Below are positions 52,584 to 61,912 of a stretch of 64,000 nt of DNA, piece by piece. The translations under genes were made by a program, and so were the position numbers. The stretch is from Rhodopirellula baltica (GTDB lineage Bacteria; Planctomycetota; Planctomycetia; Pirellulales; Pirellulaceae). Position 1 is the first letter of the stretch. Each line of letters begins with the position of its first letter. The notes beneath the pieces are model-generated. The model did no database searches. It saw nothing but the letters and a program-made list of their open reading frames with translations, and was not told the DNA's origin. Location of the stretch: positions 1-64,000 of the forward strand of contig PPHI01000074.1 in the NCBI GenBank assembly GCA_002901265.1, read 5' to 3'.

Positions 52584-53165
52584 TCAACGGCTATCTCGAA
52601 AGTCCTCTAAGTCGGATCTCAACTGATCCATCGCTCGACGCATTCGGGTCAGAGCGGTACCAAGTGGGATTTCAAGTTGATCTGCGATTTGGCGGAACGA
52701 GAGACTTTCAATCAGTCGCAGGCGAACGACCTCTCGTTGTTCGCGCGGTAGTCGCTCGATTGCTTGGCGGATTCGGGTTTGGGTTTCTTGTTGTTCGATG
52801 GGGGCAGGTGGCGGACGATCGATTGCATAGCTGCTCTCTGGCGCGGCTTCCATCACTCGATCCGCCCGTGATTTCCGCCGCCACCACAATGCTGCCTCGT
52901 TGCTTGCCACCCGAAAGAGCCATGCGCGACGAGCGGGCACAGGGATCGGGGTGCTATTCTGCAGGACGGCGAGGCGTACGGCTTGTAAACAATCGTCAAT
53001 GTCTGCGGGTTGGGGAAGTTTTGATGCTAGCAATTTACGCAGTCCATTTTCGGACTGTGCGAAAATCTGCTTCCACAGGATCGAATCGTCCGTCAGCGGG
53101 GGATCGCTTTCTGGATCGAGTCTTCTGGGGGCGGAATCGCCTTGATCGGGCGTGTTTTCGCTCAT
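52584..53165 (-). CDS. ECF-type RNA polymerase sigma factor
   Basis: 193 residues. Region 2 is represented by LRKLLASKLPQPADIDDCLQ and VPARRAWLFRVASNEAALWW. Region 4 reads LPREQREVVRLRLIESLSFRQIADQLEIPLGTALTRMRRAMDQLR. It heads the minus-strand module with the anti-sigma-like protein, the coiled-coil protein, the DUF1549/1553 cytochrome and DUF1501, and may activate its own operon. It is divergent from the ROK-kinase gene across about 200 bases. Confidence 0.9.
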   Translation of the reverse strand: MSENTPDQGDSAPRRLDPESDPPLTDDSILWKQIFAQSENGLRKLLASKLPQPADIDDCLQAVRLAVLQNSTPIPVPARRAWLFRVASNEAALWWRRKSRADRVMEAAPESSYAIDRPPPAPIEQQETQTRIRQAIERLPREQREVVRLRLIESLSFRQIADQLEIPLGTALTRMRRAMDQLRSDLEDFRDSR

Positions 53166-53371
53166 GTTTTGCCGGCGTCAGATAGTTCATTGCGCCGCGA
53201 GCCCCATTTATTTTCTGTCTTTGCGGATTTTGGCAACTTTTTTGCGGTGCAAGCGGCATGCGAAAAATGCTGCGGGGGCAAAGAATTTCGGCCCCCACCA
53301 CTGCCATGAACTAGCGTTGGGCACGATGATGTGCAGCAGGAAAGAACGTAGTACGACATGCCGGAGTAACG

Positions 53372-54352
53372 ATGGCTGACCAAATGGATGATATCTGGGT
53401 GGGGTTTGATCTTGGGGGAACCAAGATGTTGGCAATCGCCTACGACAACGATTGGAACGTCCTTGGCCGCCGCCGCCGCAAAACGAAAGGTCGCGAAGGC
53501 AGCGATAGCGGGATCGCCAGAATTGGGTCAACTATTGAACGATTGATCGAGGAAAACGAACTGCAAGGAAAGAGGATTCGCGGGATCGGGATCGGATGTC
53601 CAGGGCCCATCGATCTCAAAAAAGGTCGCATCCTGACTACCCCAAACCTGGGCTGGGATGACGTCGATGTCGGCAGTTATTTAACGAAACAGTTCAACTG
53701 TCCCACGGTCGTGCTGAACGATGTCGATGCCGGACTGTACGGAGAATACCAGTTTGGTGCCGCGAAAGGGTCACGCTGTGCGGTGGGTATTTTCCCAGGC
53801 ACCGGAATCGGCGGCGCCTGTGTTTATGAAGGCCGGATCTTGCAGGGCGACGGCATCAGCTGCATGGAAATCGGCCATACCCGAATCAGCAGCAGCACGC
53901 GCAGCAGCGGCTACGAACTGCCTGGAACATTAGAAGCGGAGGCGAGCCGGCTCTCGATCGCCGCAGAAGCATCGAAGGCAGCTTTTCGTGGTGACGCACC
54001 GGCGCTTGCGGAGGCCGTCGGAACAGACCTTGCCGATATTCGCAGCGGTGCGCTTGCCGACGCGATCAACAACGGCGACAAGGTGATTCGGCGTTTGGTT
54101 GAAGAGGCTTGCGAATCGATCGGCATTTCGGTCGTCAACACGATCCACTTGTTATGCCCTGATACGATCGTTCTGGGGGGCGGATTGGTCGAAGCGATGG
54201 AAGACCTGATAGTTGGCACCGTGGCAAAGACGGCGCGCAAGCACGTGATGAGTCCTTACCGTGATCGCTTCAAAGTCGTCCCCGCAACTCTGGGTGATGA
54301 CGCCGGCGTGAAAGGGGCCGCCGCCTGGGCTCGTCGAGAATTGGACGAGTAG
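53372..54352 (+). CDS. ROK-family sugar kinase-like protein without the zinc motif
   Basis: 326 residues. The ATP-binding start GFDLGGTKMLAIAYD, the sugar-site segments GIGIGCPGPIDLKKG and LNDVDAGLYGEYQFGAAKG, the phosphate-binding GTGIGGACVYEGRILQG, and EIGHTRI are ROK features. The usual zinc-binding CxCGxxGC segment after EIGH is absent and is replaced by STRSSGYELPG. Glucokinase or fructokinase activity is plausible; the missing zinc site is unusual. It converges with the neighbouring xylose isomerase gene, with a terminator hairpin between them. Confidence 0.85.
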   Translation: MADQMDDIWVGFDLGGTKMLAIAYDNDWNVLGRRRRKTKGREGSDSGIARIGSTIERLIEENELQGKRIRGIGIGCPGPIDLKKGRILTTPNLGWDDVDVGSYLTKQFNCPTVVLNDVDAGLYGEYQFGAAKGSRCAVGIFPGTGIGGACVYEGRILQGDGISCMEIGHTRISSSTRSSGYELPGTLEAEASRLSIAAEASKAAFRGDAPALAEAVGTDLADIRSGALADAINNGDKVIRRLVEEACESIGISVVNTIHLLCPDTIVLGGGLVEAMEDLIVGTVAKTARKHVMSPYRDRFKVVPATLGDDAGVKGAAAWARRELDE

Positions 54353-54368
54353 TCACGATAAAATAAAA

Positions 54369-54403
54369 GGACTCGCCAGCAGCGACGCCTGCGTGGCGAG
54401 TCC
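54369..54403 (-). terminator. Intrinsic terminator for the xylose isomerase gene
   Basis: Arms GGACTCGCCA (54369-54378) and TGGCGAGTCC (54394-54403) pair over ten bases. On the minus strand the hairpin is followed by TTTTATTT, making a classic terminator 40 bases after the xylA stop. The plus-strand ROK gene ends 16 bases before it and may use the same hairpin without a T-run. Confidence 0.85.
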
Positions 54404-54442
54404 CATAACGCACGTTGGTGCGAATCTCTTTTTGGCTCGAAC

Positions 54443-55762
54443 TTAGACGCGATCGATGTAGCGGTTGATAACGCTTTCGAGCAATTCTTGGCGGCCGCTG
54501 ACGTTGGCGGTGACTTCGCCTTTTTCCAGCATGTAGGTTTCCAGTTCTGCGAAACCGACGTCGCCCGATTCGATCTTGGCACCGATGCCACTGTCGAAGC
54601 TGCTGTAGCGATCTTTGATGAAGCCGTCCAAAGCATTGTCGGCGCGGATGGCCGCGGCGATCTTCAGGCCTTTGGCGTAGGCGTCCATCGATCCGATGTG
54701 TGCATAGAACAGGTCGATCGGTTCGAACGATTCACGTCGAACTTTTGCATCAAAGTTCACACCGCCGCTGCCCAGACCACCGTGCTTGAGGATGTAGTAC
54801 ATCATCTGCGTGGTCAGGTAGTAATCGGTTGCGAATTGGTCGGTGTCCCAGCCCAGCAGCATGTCGCCGGTGTTGGCATCGATGCTGCCCAGCGCACCTT
54901 GTGAACCGGAGTAGTCGATTTCGTGCATCATCGTGTGACCGGCAAGCGTCGCATGGTTGGTTTCCAGGTTCAGCTTGAAGTGATCTTTCAGGTCATACGC
55001 ACGCAAGAAGTTCAAGCACGCCGCCGCGTCGCTATCGTACTGGTGCTTGGTCGGCTCTTTGGGTTTTGGTTCGATCAAAAACTGACCGGTGAAGCCGATC
55101 TCCTTGGCGTAATCGACCGCCATGTGGAAGAACTTGGCCAAGTGGTCGAGCTCTCGTTTCATGTCGGTGTTGAACAGGTTCTGATAGCCTTCGCGTCCGC
55201 CCCAGAACACATAGTTCTCGCCGCCCAAACGCTTGGTGACTTCCATCGCTTTTTTGACCTGAGCGGCCGCATACGCGAAGACGTCTGCGTTGCAGGTGGT
55301 CGCGGCACCGTGCATGAAACGCGGGTTGGAGAACATGTTCGCCGTGCCCCACAGCAATTTGATTCCGCTGCGTTGTTGTTCTTCCAACAACACGTCCGCA
55401 ACCGCATCAAAGTTCTCGTTCGATTGACGCAGCGAGTCGCCTTCGGGTGCGACGTCACGGTCATGAAACGCGTAATACGGCGCTTGCAGTTTCTCGAACA
55501 ACTCGAATGCGACACGTGCGCGATTCTGTGCGTTCTCGACCGACTCGCTGCCATCGTCCCAAGGACGTACGGCGGTGCCGGGGCCAAACGGGTCGCTGCC
55601 GGTGCCGCGGAATGTGTGCCAATAGACGATGGAGAATCGGAAGTGATCCTTCATCGACTTGCCTTCGACAACCTCGTCGGGGTTGTACCAGCGAAACGCA
55701 AGCGGGTTATCGCTGCTGGGACCTTCGTACTCGATCTTGGGGATGTCTGGGAAAGCAGTCAT
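54443..55762 (-). CDS. xylA: Xylose isomerase
   Basis: ATG 55762 gives 439 residues, the family size; a longer frame to 55858 is not supported. The protein starts [20 protein letters not shown], as in long-type xylose isomerases. Conserved features include [12 protein letters not shown] with catalytic His and Asp, [35 protein letters not shown] with the first metal Glu and Lys, [14 protein letters not shown], and [13 protein letters not shown] with metal-binding Asp residues. It interconverts D-xylose and D-xylulose (also glucose/fructose) using divalent metal. No xylulokinase gene is adjacent, although a ROK kinase is the neighbour. Confidence 0.96.
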   Translation of the reverse strand: MTAFPDIPKIEYEGPSSDNPLAFRWYNPDEVVEGKSMKDHFRFSIVYWHTFRGTGSDPFGPGTAVRPWDDGSESVENAQNRARVAFELFEKLQAPYYAFHDRDVAPEGDSLRQSNENFDAVADVLLEEQQRSGIKLLWGTANMFSNPRFMHGAATTCNADVFAYAAAQVKKAMEVTKRLGGENYVFWGGREGYQNLFNTDMKRELDHLAKFFHMAVDYAKEIGFTGQFLIEPKPKEPTKHQYDSDAAACLNFLRAYDLKDHFKLNLETNHATLAGHTMMHEIDYSGSQGALGSIDANTGDMLLGWDTDQFATDYYLTTQMMYYILKHGGLGSGGVNFDAKVRRESFEPIDLFYAHIGSMDAYAKGLKIAAAIRADNALDGFIKDRYSSFDSGIGAKIESGDVGFAELETYMLEKGEVTANVSGRQELLESVINRYIDRV

Positions 55763-55930
55763 GGCAAGGAAGCGGGGAAATAGTGAAGGGAAGTTGCGAT
55801 TTGCACAGCGAAGTTTCGACACTACCGAGAGCCAATGCAAGGAGGTAATGCCATGCAATTGGCCGTAAAAAGACGGTAATTCAGCCAGAATGCCGTTACC
55901 GTAATTATTTCACCGGCCAGTTGTGTTTTA

Positions 55931-57352
55931 TCACTTTCGGTCGCATTGACTGGGTGCGATGACCATGCCGTTTTGGTGATGTTTGACGGCTTCCGAGATC
56001 GCTCGCACGACGTCCGGATGGTCTGCCGCGACATTGCGTTTCTCGCCGATGTCGATCAACAAGTCGTACAGCAATGGCGGGTCGTGTTCGTGAACAACCT
56101 TGCTGTCGGCGGTGTAGCTGTCTTGGGTCTTGAAGTGAGCTTTAAAGCGTCCCATCCGCGCCGCCATCAGCCGACTGTCGCGGTAATAGAAAAACGTTTC
56201 CCGCGGCGACGCGGCATCGCCAGTCAATGTTTGGCTGAGGTCGTACCCATCAAGTGTGACGTCCTTAGGGATTTCGGTTCCAGCCATTGATGCAAACGTT
56301 GGCAGCAAGTCCAGCGTGCTTGCCAAGCCGTGATGCAATTTGCCTGCGGGAATCGAACCTGGCATCCAAAAGATACCGGGCACGCGTTGTCCGCCTTCGA
56401 ACGTGGTGCCTTTGCCGTTTCGCAGTGGGCCAGCTGAACCGCCATGATCGCCAAAGGTTAGCCAGGGGCCATTGTCACTTGTAAAGACAACCATCGTCTT
56501 GGAATCGATGTTTGACTTTCGGATCTGCTCCAGGATCTGACCAACGCTCCAGTCGATCTCTTCGATTACATCGCCGTAAAGGCCCGCCAGTGAGTGTCCT
56601 TCGAACGCTTCGCCACGGAACAGCGGCACGTGCGGCAATGAGTGCGCCAAGTACAAGAAGAACGGTTCCGATTCGTGTTCACGTATGTACTCGACCGCTT
56701 GTTCGGTATAGCGACGTGTGATTGTGTTTTGATTGGTGGGACGCTCGATTTCTTTCACGTCGCCTCGAGGCCCGGATAACAACGGGACATTGAAATCGTG
56801 GTAGTCCGGATCGGCAAAGACTTGGCGTCCTTTTTTGCCGGGCACCTTGTCCATGTCATTGCTGTAGGGAATGCCATAGTAATTTTCAAAGCCATGTTCC
56901 GTTGGCAGGTACTGTGGTCGATGTCCCAAGTGCCACTTGCCAACCATCCCCGTACGGTAACCGGCATCGTGCAAGACTTCGGCGATCGTGACCTCACTGT
57001 CTTGGATCCCGCCAACGGAGTCGGGGAACAATACACGTCGATTTCCATACATGCCGTTGCGAACGGGATAGCGTCCCGTCAACAGTGCGGCGCGGCTGGG
57101 CGTACAGACATTCGCGGCGACATAAAACTGTGTCATCCGAGTGCCTTCGGATGCCATCTGATCAAGATTCGGAGTGGCGATGCTGGGGTGCCCATAACAA
57201 GACAGGTCGCCCCAGCCAAGGTCATCGCAAAAGATCACTACAAAGTTTGGGCGATCGACCGCGTCGCCGTCAGCAGCATTGGCGTTGGAAGCAAGGCGAG
57301 GACATGCCATCAAGCAAGTGATGGCCAGACATAGCAACAGCGTACGCAACAT
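55931..57352 (-). CDS. Exported sulfatase (arylsulfatase family)
   Basis: ATG 57352 yields 473 residues and a signal peptide (MLRTLLLCLAITCLMACPRLA); the frame is open to 57454. It contains the S1-type sulfatase core: FVVIFCDDLGWGDLSCYG (metal Asp pair), then NVCTPSRAALLTGRYPVRNG with Cys83, which is converted to formylglycine in CxPSR sulfatases. GMVGKWHLGHRPQYLPTEHG and VVFTSDNGPWLTFGDHGGS supply further active-site residues. It likely desulfates marine polysaccharides or aryl/alkyl sulfates. A formylglycine-generating enzyme is not encoded in the window. Confidence 0.95.
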   Translation of the reverse strand: MLRTLLLCLAITCLMACPRLASNANAADGDAVDRPNFVVIFCDDLGWGDLSCYGHPSIATPNLDQMASEGTRMTQFYVAANVCTPSRAALLTGRYPVRNGMYGNRRVLFPDSVGGIQDSEVTIAEVLHDAGYRTGMVGKWHLGHRPQYLPTEHGFENYYGIPYSNDMDKVPGKKGRQVFADPDYHDFNVPLLSGPRGDVKEIERPTNQNTITRRYTEQAVEYIREHESEPFFLYLAHSLPHVPLFRGEAFEGHSLAGLYGDVIEEIDWSVGQILEQIRKSNIDSKTMVVFTSDNGPWLTFGDHGGSAGPLRNGKGTTFEGGQRVPGIFWMPGSIPAGKLHHGLASTLDLLPTFASMAGTEIPKDVTLDGYDLSQTLTGDAASPRETFFYYRDSRLMAARMGRFKAHFKTQDSYTADSKVVHEHDPPLLYDLLIDIGEKRNVAADHPDVVRAISEAVKHHQNGMVIAPSQCDRK

Positions 57353-57478
57353 GATCAGGCGCCGGGAAAAGGAAGGAGACGAAGGTGGGGAGCACTCCGG
57401 GCGCGATTGGTCAGCAACCAACGCGTCGTGAGTGGCCTTCAGTCTAGCAGGCACGGCCGCTGCGGGTGCGCTCTTCTG

Positions 57479-59347
57479 CTATTCGCTTTTGCCGGACTTA
57501 CCTAGGGCTTGCTTGTACTGCTCGATCGCCGAGCGGCGTTCGTCGGAATGGCGTTGCTTTGCCTCGTCGCTCATTTGGGCCCACTGTTCAGGCGAAGGCT
57601 TGCGCAGCTTCGCCGCGATTTCAGCTCGTTGTTCGGCGGTCCAAAGCTCGATGGTGGCAATTTTACGGTCGCGACGAGATTCTCTGTCAAACGAATCGCT
57701 TGCGATCGCGTTGCCAGCAGTAGGAAGGCCGAGGTCCTCCGGGCGGATCAACGCCGAAACTTCTTCAGCAGTTGGTACGGCTGAAGGTTCACCTGATGTT
57801 TCGGTTTCAAAGGGTTGGCCGATCAGCTGTTCTTCATCAGGACGTGCGATCAGCGACCAGCGGTGTAGCATTCCGAAACGTTCGCTGCGTGAACAGCGGA
57901 TGGTCAATTGCCAAACTCCCGTGATCGGTTTTCCGTTGAAGACGCCCAGTCCTGGGCCCCGCTTCACAACACCCTCGGGGATGAAAGATCCGCGAAACGG
58001 TGGACGAGCTTTGTTGATCGGTGTCGAGGCTTGGTCGTCAAAGGTGGTGTCTTCAAAGTGGTCGTCACGGCCGCCAACGCCGGTGAAGAGTTCGATGCGA
58101 GTTCCGTCAGGTCCGGTCAAATAGGCATCGAGAGCTTCGACGGAAGTGTGCGTGATTTCCAATTTCAAATTCAAGTCAGCGATCACAAACGATTCATCGA
58201 TTTCGATCTCAGAAACGATCGTTTTGCGAGGCGGCAGCATCTCGGCTTCGACGCTTTCGAAAACGCCGCCGGTCATCGATTTGGACGAGATGATTTCTTG
58301 AGCCGACAACAGTCCGTCGCCGTTGGCATCAAGACGCACGAATTCGTCGACACGTTGGTCTGTCATTTCGACGGCGAATTCGGGGAGGTCGACTTGTCCG
58401 TCACGGTTGGTGTCCAGTTCGTAAAACCATCCGGGTAAGCCTTCGATCAGATCGCCGGTTTGATCTTGAAGGTCTTTTAGGTAGGCGAACAGTTCTTCGC
58501 GTGACAATTCGCCGTCGGAGTTGGCATCAATCGCGCCAAAGGGAATGCCGAGTTCGATGGTTTCGTTTTGTTCCAGGCGACCGTTTTTGTTTTCGTCGAA
58601 CCGTTCAAGGATTGAAGCGGTTAGCCAATATCGGTTGCCACCGCTGCGGTACCACTCGCGACGTTCGCGTTCGCGTGATCGGCTGTCATCACTGGAGACC
58701 GAAGAAGTGATTCCATTTCCGACGCGACGGGCCCGTTGAATCAGTTGGTCGCTGTCGTCGCGAAGGTTTCGTCGGCGGGCGTAGCGCTGGGCAAGTTCCA
58801 GCCGGCTCAGTCGATCGTCGTTGTCGAAATCCATCGTGAAGGGATCGAGGTTGGTCCAGCGGCCACGTGACGCCTCGCGTCGATCCAGGTAGCCATCGCG
58901 GTTGCGATCGTAGCGGCGGATTTGGTCTTCCGCTTCGTCCAGGTCATCGGCGGTGTAGGGATACTTGACGACCGGCAGCCCAAACTCGGGAACCATAAAG
59001 TCGTCATCGCCAGCGCCGAAGTCTTTCAAGGTGTTTTCACGGCTGGGGCGAACGCTGTCACGGTCGGAGCCGTTCTTCATCGCATAGTAAATCCGAGCCG
59101 CTTCCTGAAGTTTGTCGATTCGGTTTGGGCGATCCAGTGACATCCGCCTCGATTCGGCAACGCGTTCCAAGTAAGGGCGCGCCAGCGGCGTGATCTCGTC
59201 CGGATCAATTGTTCCGTCACCGTTGCGGTCGAGGCGTTCAAGCGATTCACGCAGGCCGGCTTGGCCGTACGCCAAGCCGGGCGCGATCAGACCTGTGATA
59301 CAAACGCTCGACAGGAGGACGCATCGTCGGATGAGGTTTGCCAACAT
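57479..59347 (-). CDS. Exported EF-hand repeat protein with a P-domain
   Basis: 622 residues with a signal peptide (about 1-28). Seven EF-hand-like calcium loops are visible near residues 40, 147, 173, 251, 274, 312 and 340, for example DRNGDGTIDPDE, DENKNGRLEQNE, DANSDGELSREE and DTNRDGQVDLPE. Residues of about 378-502 form a proprotein-convertase P-type domain (VSEIEIDESFVIADLNLKLE to GVWQLTIRCSRSERFGMLH). The tail is basic. EF-hands bind calcium and P-domains mediate adhesion or stability of secreted proteins. It follows the secretin-like gene by 18 bases on the same strand, so they likely form an operon. Confidence 0.9.
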   Translation of the reverse strand: MLANLIRRCVLLSSVCITGLIAPGLAYGQAGLRESLERLDRNGDGTIDPDEITPLARPYLERVAESRRMSLDRPNRIDKLQEAARIYYAMKNGSDRDSVRPSRENTLKDFGAGDDDFMVPEFGLPVVKYPYTADDLDEAEDQIRRYDRNRDGYLDRREASRGRWTNLDPFTMDFDNDDRLSRLELAQRYARRRNLRDDSDQLIQRARRVGNGITSSVSSDDSRSRERERREWYRSGGNRYWLTASILERFDENKNGRLEQNETIELGIPFGAIDANSDGELSREELFAYLKDLQDQTGDLIEGLPGWFYELDTNRDGQVDLPEFAVEMTDQRVDEFVRLDANGDGLLSAQEIISSKSMTGGVFESVEAEMLPPRKTIVSEIEIDESFVIADLNLKLEITHTSVEALDAYLTGPDGTRIELFTGVGGRDDHFEDTTFDDQASTPINKARPPFRGSFIPEGVVKRGPGLGVFNGKPITGVWQLTIRCSRSERFGMLHRWSLIARPDEEQLIGQPFETETSGEPSAVPTAEEVSALIRPEDLGLPTAGNAIASDSFDRESRRDRKIATIELWTAEQRAEIAAKLRKPSPEQWAQMSDEAKQRHSDERRSAIEQYKQALGKSGKSE

Positions 59348-59365
59348 CGGAGTACCTGAAAAAGC

Positions 59366-61912
59366 TTATCGGTCGCGCGAGCGAGAGGACGATGACGAAT
59401 AACGCGACGAAGAGCTGCCGCGTGACGAGGAGCGTGAGCTGGATGAGGATCCGCCCTCGAACAACTCTTCAAGGATCGCTCCCATCACTTCGTCGTTGCT
59501 GGGCGAAAAGACCTGAACGGTTTGTTCGCCGCGTCGATCGATCGTGCGGGCCAAGTTTTCGACCTGTTGGTACAGGTGATCCGGCGCGGTCACGATCAGC
59601 GAGTTGCTCGGCTGGTGGACGGCCAATGTCATCTTCGGTTCCAAGTCGATCGCTTCCCCGGATGCCGACTTGGGTTGTTTCTTGTTGTCCGACTTGCGGT
59701 CACGATCTTGTCCACCATTGTCATCGGGACGTTGCTGTTGTTGGGGGCGATTGCCATCGCCGCCGGCCGCTGCGGCTGGGGAAACGGCAGCAACGACACG
59801 TCCGGCAAACGCTTGGCGGATCGCCTTTTCGACTTCCGTGGCTCTCGTATTAGCGAGTTCGATGATGTGTGACTGGCCGAAAGTTTCGATCTCGGTAATG
59901 CTGGATTCCTTTTCGATGATCCGCAGGTACTTTTCGACCTTGGCGACGTCTTTGCTGGTGCCTTGTACGATCAAGCGATTCAGTCGTGAATCGGCAACGA
60001 TCGTTGCGGTTCCCGCGATCAGTGTGACAGTGCCATCGCGGTTGGTGATCAGGCTGCCGAGCACCGATCCCGGGGACGAGACCGTGGCATTGATCAATGA
60101 ATCGGTGCTGACCGCGGCGCTGCCGTCGAGCAGTTCGGCAAGCATGCGTATCGCGTCGACCGGTCGTGTGTACTTCAGGTAATACACAATCGGTTCGTCG
60201 GTTGCCGATGATTGCGGCCCGGCAAGTGTTTCTAAGTGAGCTTGGAATTGGTTCAGCACGGTCACATCATCGCACTGGATCATCAAGCCGCGGCTGGTCA
60301 ATTGACATTCGATCGCAGTTTTAGAAACGTCGGTCTTGGGGCTTTGCAAGATTTTGGCTCGGCCACCAGCGGATACAAAGTGATCTGGCGTTTTGCTTTC
60401 CAGAATGTCCAGCAATTCGTTGGTCTGTTCGGACTCGGAAGTGTTGAACACAACACGTTCCGCAGGTCTGGACGCCTGCTCGGATTCGAACAGCAGGATT
60501 GGGTTGGGCAAACGCCAGAATCGGGCTGCCGCGGCAAGGGTTTGACGTGCGTGTGCGCCGGTCAGTTGCAGCAGTCTGACATTGGAGTTGTCAGCGGTGG
60601 CGGCTGGTTTGTTGTCCAGACCCTCGACGATCTTGCGGATTTCTTCGATTTGTGACGGTTTGCCACGAACGAACAGACGGCGGTTTTCCGGGTCGGCATC
60701 AATCTTTGGTCGCGCGACGTCTTCATCTTCGTCGTCATCGTAAAACGTCGATAGGTCGAGCATCTCTTCGATCAGTCCAATCGCCACATAAGGATCGACC
60801 GTGGTCAGCGAGATCACTTCAAAGGTCGCGACATCGGCGGCCAATTGGTTGACTGCTTCGGCGATGTCTTTCTGGACGTTGGGTGGTGCCAAGGCAACGA
60901 TCGTCCCGGCGGTTTCATCTTTTGAAATGCGAATGCTCTGTCCAGCCAAAAGCGTCTGTAGCACGTCGTAGGCCAAGTCGACATTTCCGCCGACGACCGC
61001 GTGCGCCTGAAGGATCGCGTTGCCCGTTTCTTCCACCTCCGTTTTATCGGCCACGTCGATCGATTCGACCAACCGCTCGATCAGTTTGACTTTGTCTTCG
61101 ACCCCGGTGACAAAGATGCTTTTGCCAAGGACGTCGGAGGACAAACTGACATCGATACCAATCATTTCTCCGGTTGCCAAACCGAGGTGCGGTCGCGCGA
61201 CAGTCAAGATGTCTTCGGCGTTGACATGTTCCAGCATAAAACTCTTGACGACGGTACCGTTGTCCATGGTCGTTGGCTGAAACGAATCCAAAATCATTTT
61301 CACGCTGCTCAGCTTGCCAACCGTGTCGGTGACAAGTAATTGGTTCGTCTTGCTGAATACGGCCGGTTGCATCATTAGCTTGATTGCCGAGAGTTCTTCG
61401 ACGGCATCTCCGGCGGACAATGCACCCAGCGGGAATAGGCATTTGACCACGTCGTGCTTGGGACGCGATTGCAATGCGTCCGGTCGAACCAATTCGGCCA
61501 GCGAATCAAGCTGTTGCAAGCTGCGCGGGTCGCTCAAGTTGATCACCGACAACAGGTTTCCGCTGCGGACCAGCGTGTGTCCTTGCGGTAGTAAGAATAG
61601 GTTGATTCGGTCGATCGCTTCTTGGTGCGTGAAAGCTTTCGGGTCGCTGTAGGTAAAGCTACCAGCGGGGACCGAATCGACGTGCAACGCAAGTTCAGCT
61701 TCTTCGGCGATCCAATTGATCACTTCACGCCATGCGACCCCGTTGAACGAGAATCGCACCGTTTCGGATTGCGTTGGCACTACCGCAGGATCTGCGGCGG
61801 GTTCGCTTTGTTGCTGCGTTGTCTGTTCCTGAGCCGTTTGACCATTGGATGGGATCGGGGCAGCGACCCAAAGGCTAAACGCGAGGGCTGACAAAATGCT
61901 GATGCGATGCAT
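59366..61912 (-). CDS. Secretin-N-domain repeat protein lacking the pore domain
   Basis: ATG 61912 gives a signal peptide (HRISILSALAFSLWVAAPIP) and 848 residues. An N0/STN-like domain (RFSFNGVAWREVINWIAEEA) is followed by repeated secretin N (NolW-type) domains, such as VKSFMLEHVNAEDILTVARP, LIVQGTSKDVAKVEKYLRII and HIIELANTRATEVEKAIRQA. I do not see the C-terminal secretin beta-barrel segment of GspD/PilQ. Instead a long linker (RPQQQQRPDDNGGQDRDRKS) leads to a final N-like domain and a Ser/Arg-rich tail. It probably assembles in the periplasm, perhaps as a scaffold or as partner of an unknown channel. Confidence 0.85.
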   Translation of the reverse strand: MHRISILSALAFSLWVAAPIPSNGQTAQEQTTQQQSEPAADPAVVPTQSETVRFSFNGVAWREVINWIAEEAELALHVDSVPAGSFTYSDPKAFTHQEAIDRINLFLLPQGHTLVRSGNLLSVINLSDPRSLQQLDSLAELVRPDALQSRPKHDVVKCLFPLGALSAGDAVEELSAIKLMMQPAVFSKTNQLLVTDTVGKLSSVKMILDSFQPTTMDNGTVVKSFMLEHVNAEDILTVARPHLGLATGEMIGIDVSLSSDVLGKSIFVTGVEDKVKLIERLVESIDVADKTEVEETGNAILQAHAVVGGNVDLAYDVLQTLLAGQSIRISKDETAGTIVALAPPNVQKDIAEAVNQLAADVATFEVISLTTVDPYVAIGLIEEMLDLSTFYDDDEDEDVARPKIDADPENRRLFVRGKPSQIEEIRKIVEGLDNKPAATADNSNVRLLQLTGAHARQTLAAAARFWRLPNPILLFESEQASRPAERVVFNTSESEQTNELLDILESKTPDHFVSAGGRAKILQSPKTDVSKTAIECQLTSRGLMIQCDDVTVLNQFQAHLETLAGPQSSATDEPIVYYLKYTRPVDAIRMLAELLDGSAAVSTDSLINATVSSPGSVLGSLITNRDGTVTLIAGTATIVADSRLNRLIVQGTSKDVAKVEKYLRIIEKESSITEIETFGQSHIIELANTRATEVEKAIRQAFAGRVVAAVSPAAAAGGDGNRPQQQQRPDDNGGQDRDRKSDNKKQPKSASGEAIDLEPKMTLAVHQPSNSLIVTAPDHLYQQVENLARTIDRRGEQTVQVFSPSNDEVMGAILEELFEGGSSSSSRSSSRGSSSSRYSSSSSRSRDR

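Noticed and set aside
59366-61912. A full type II or type IV secretin (GspD/PilQ)
   Set aside because: Only N-type repeats are visible; the conserved C-terminal pore segment and neighbouring secretion genes are absent.
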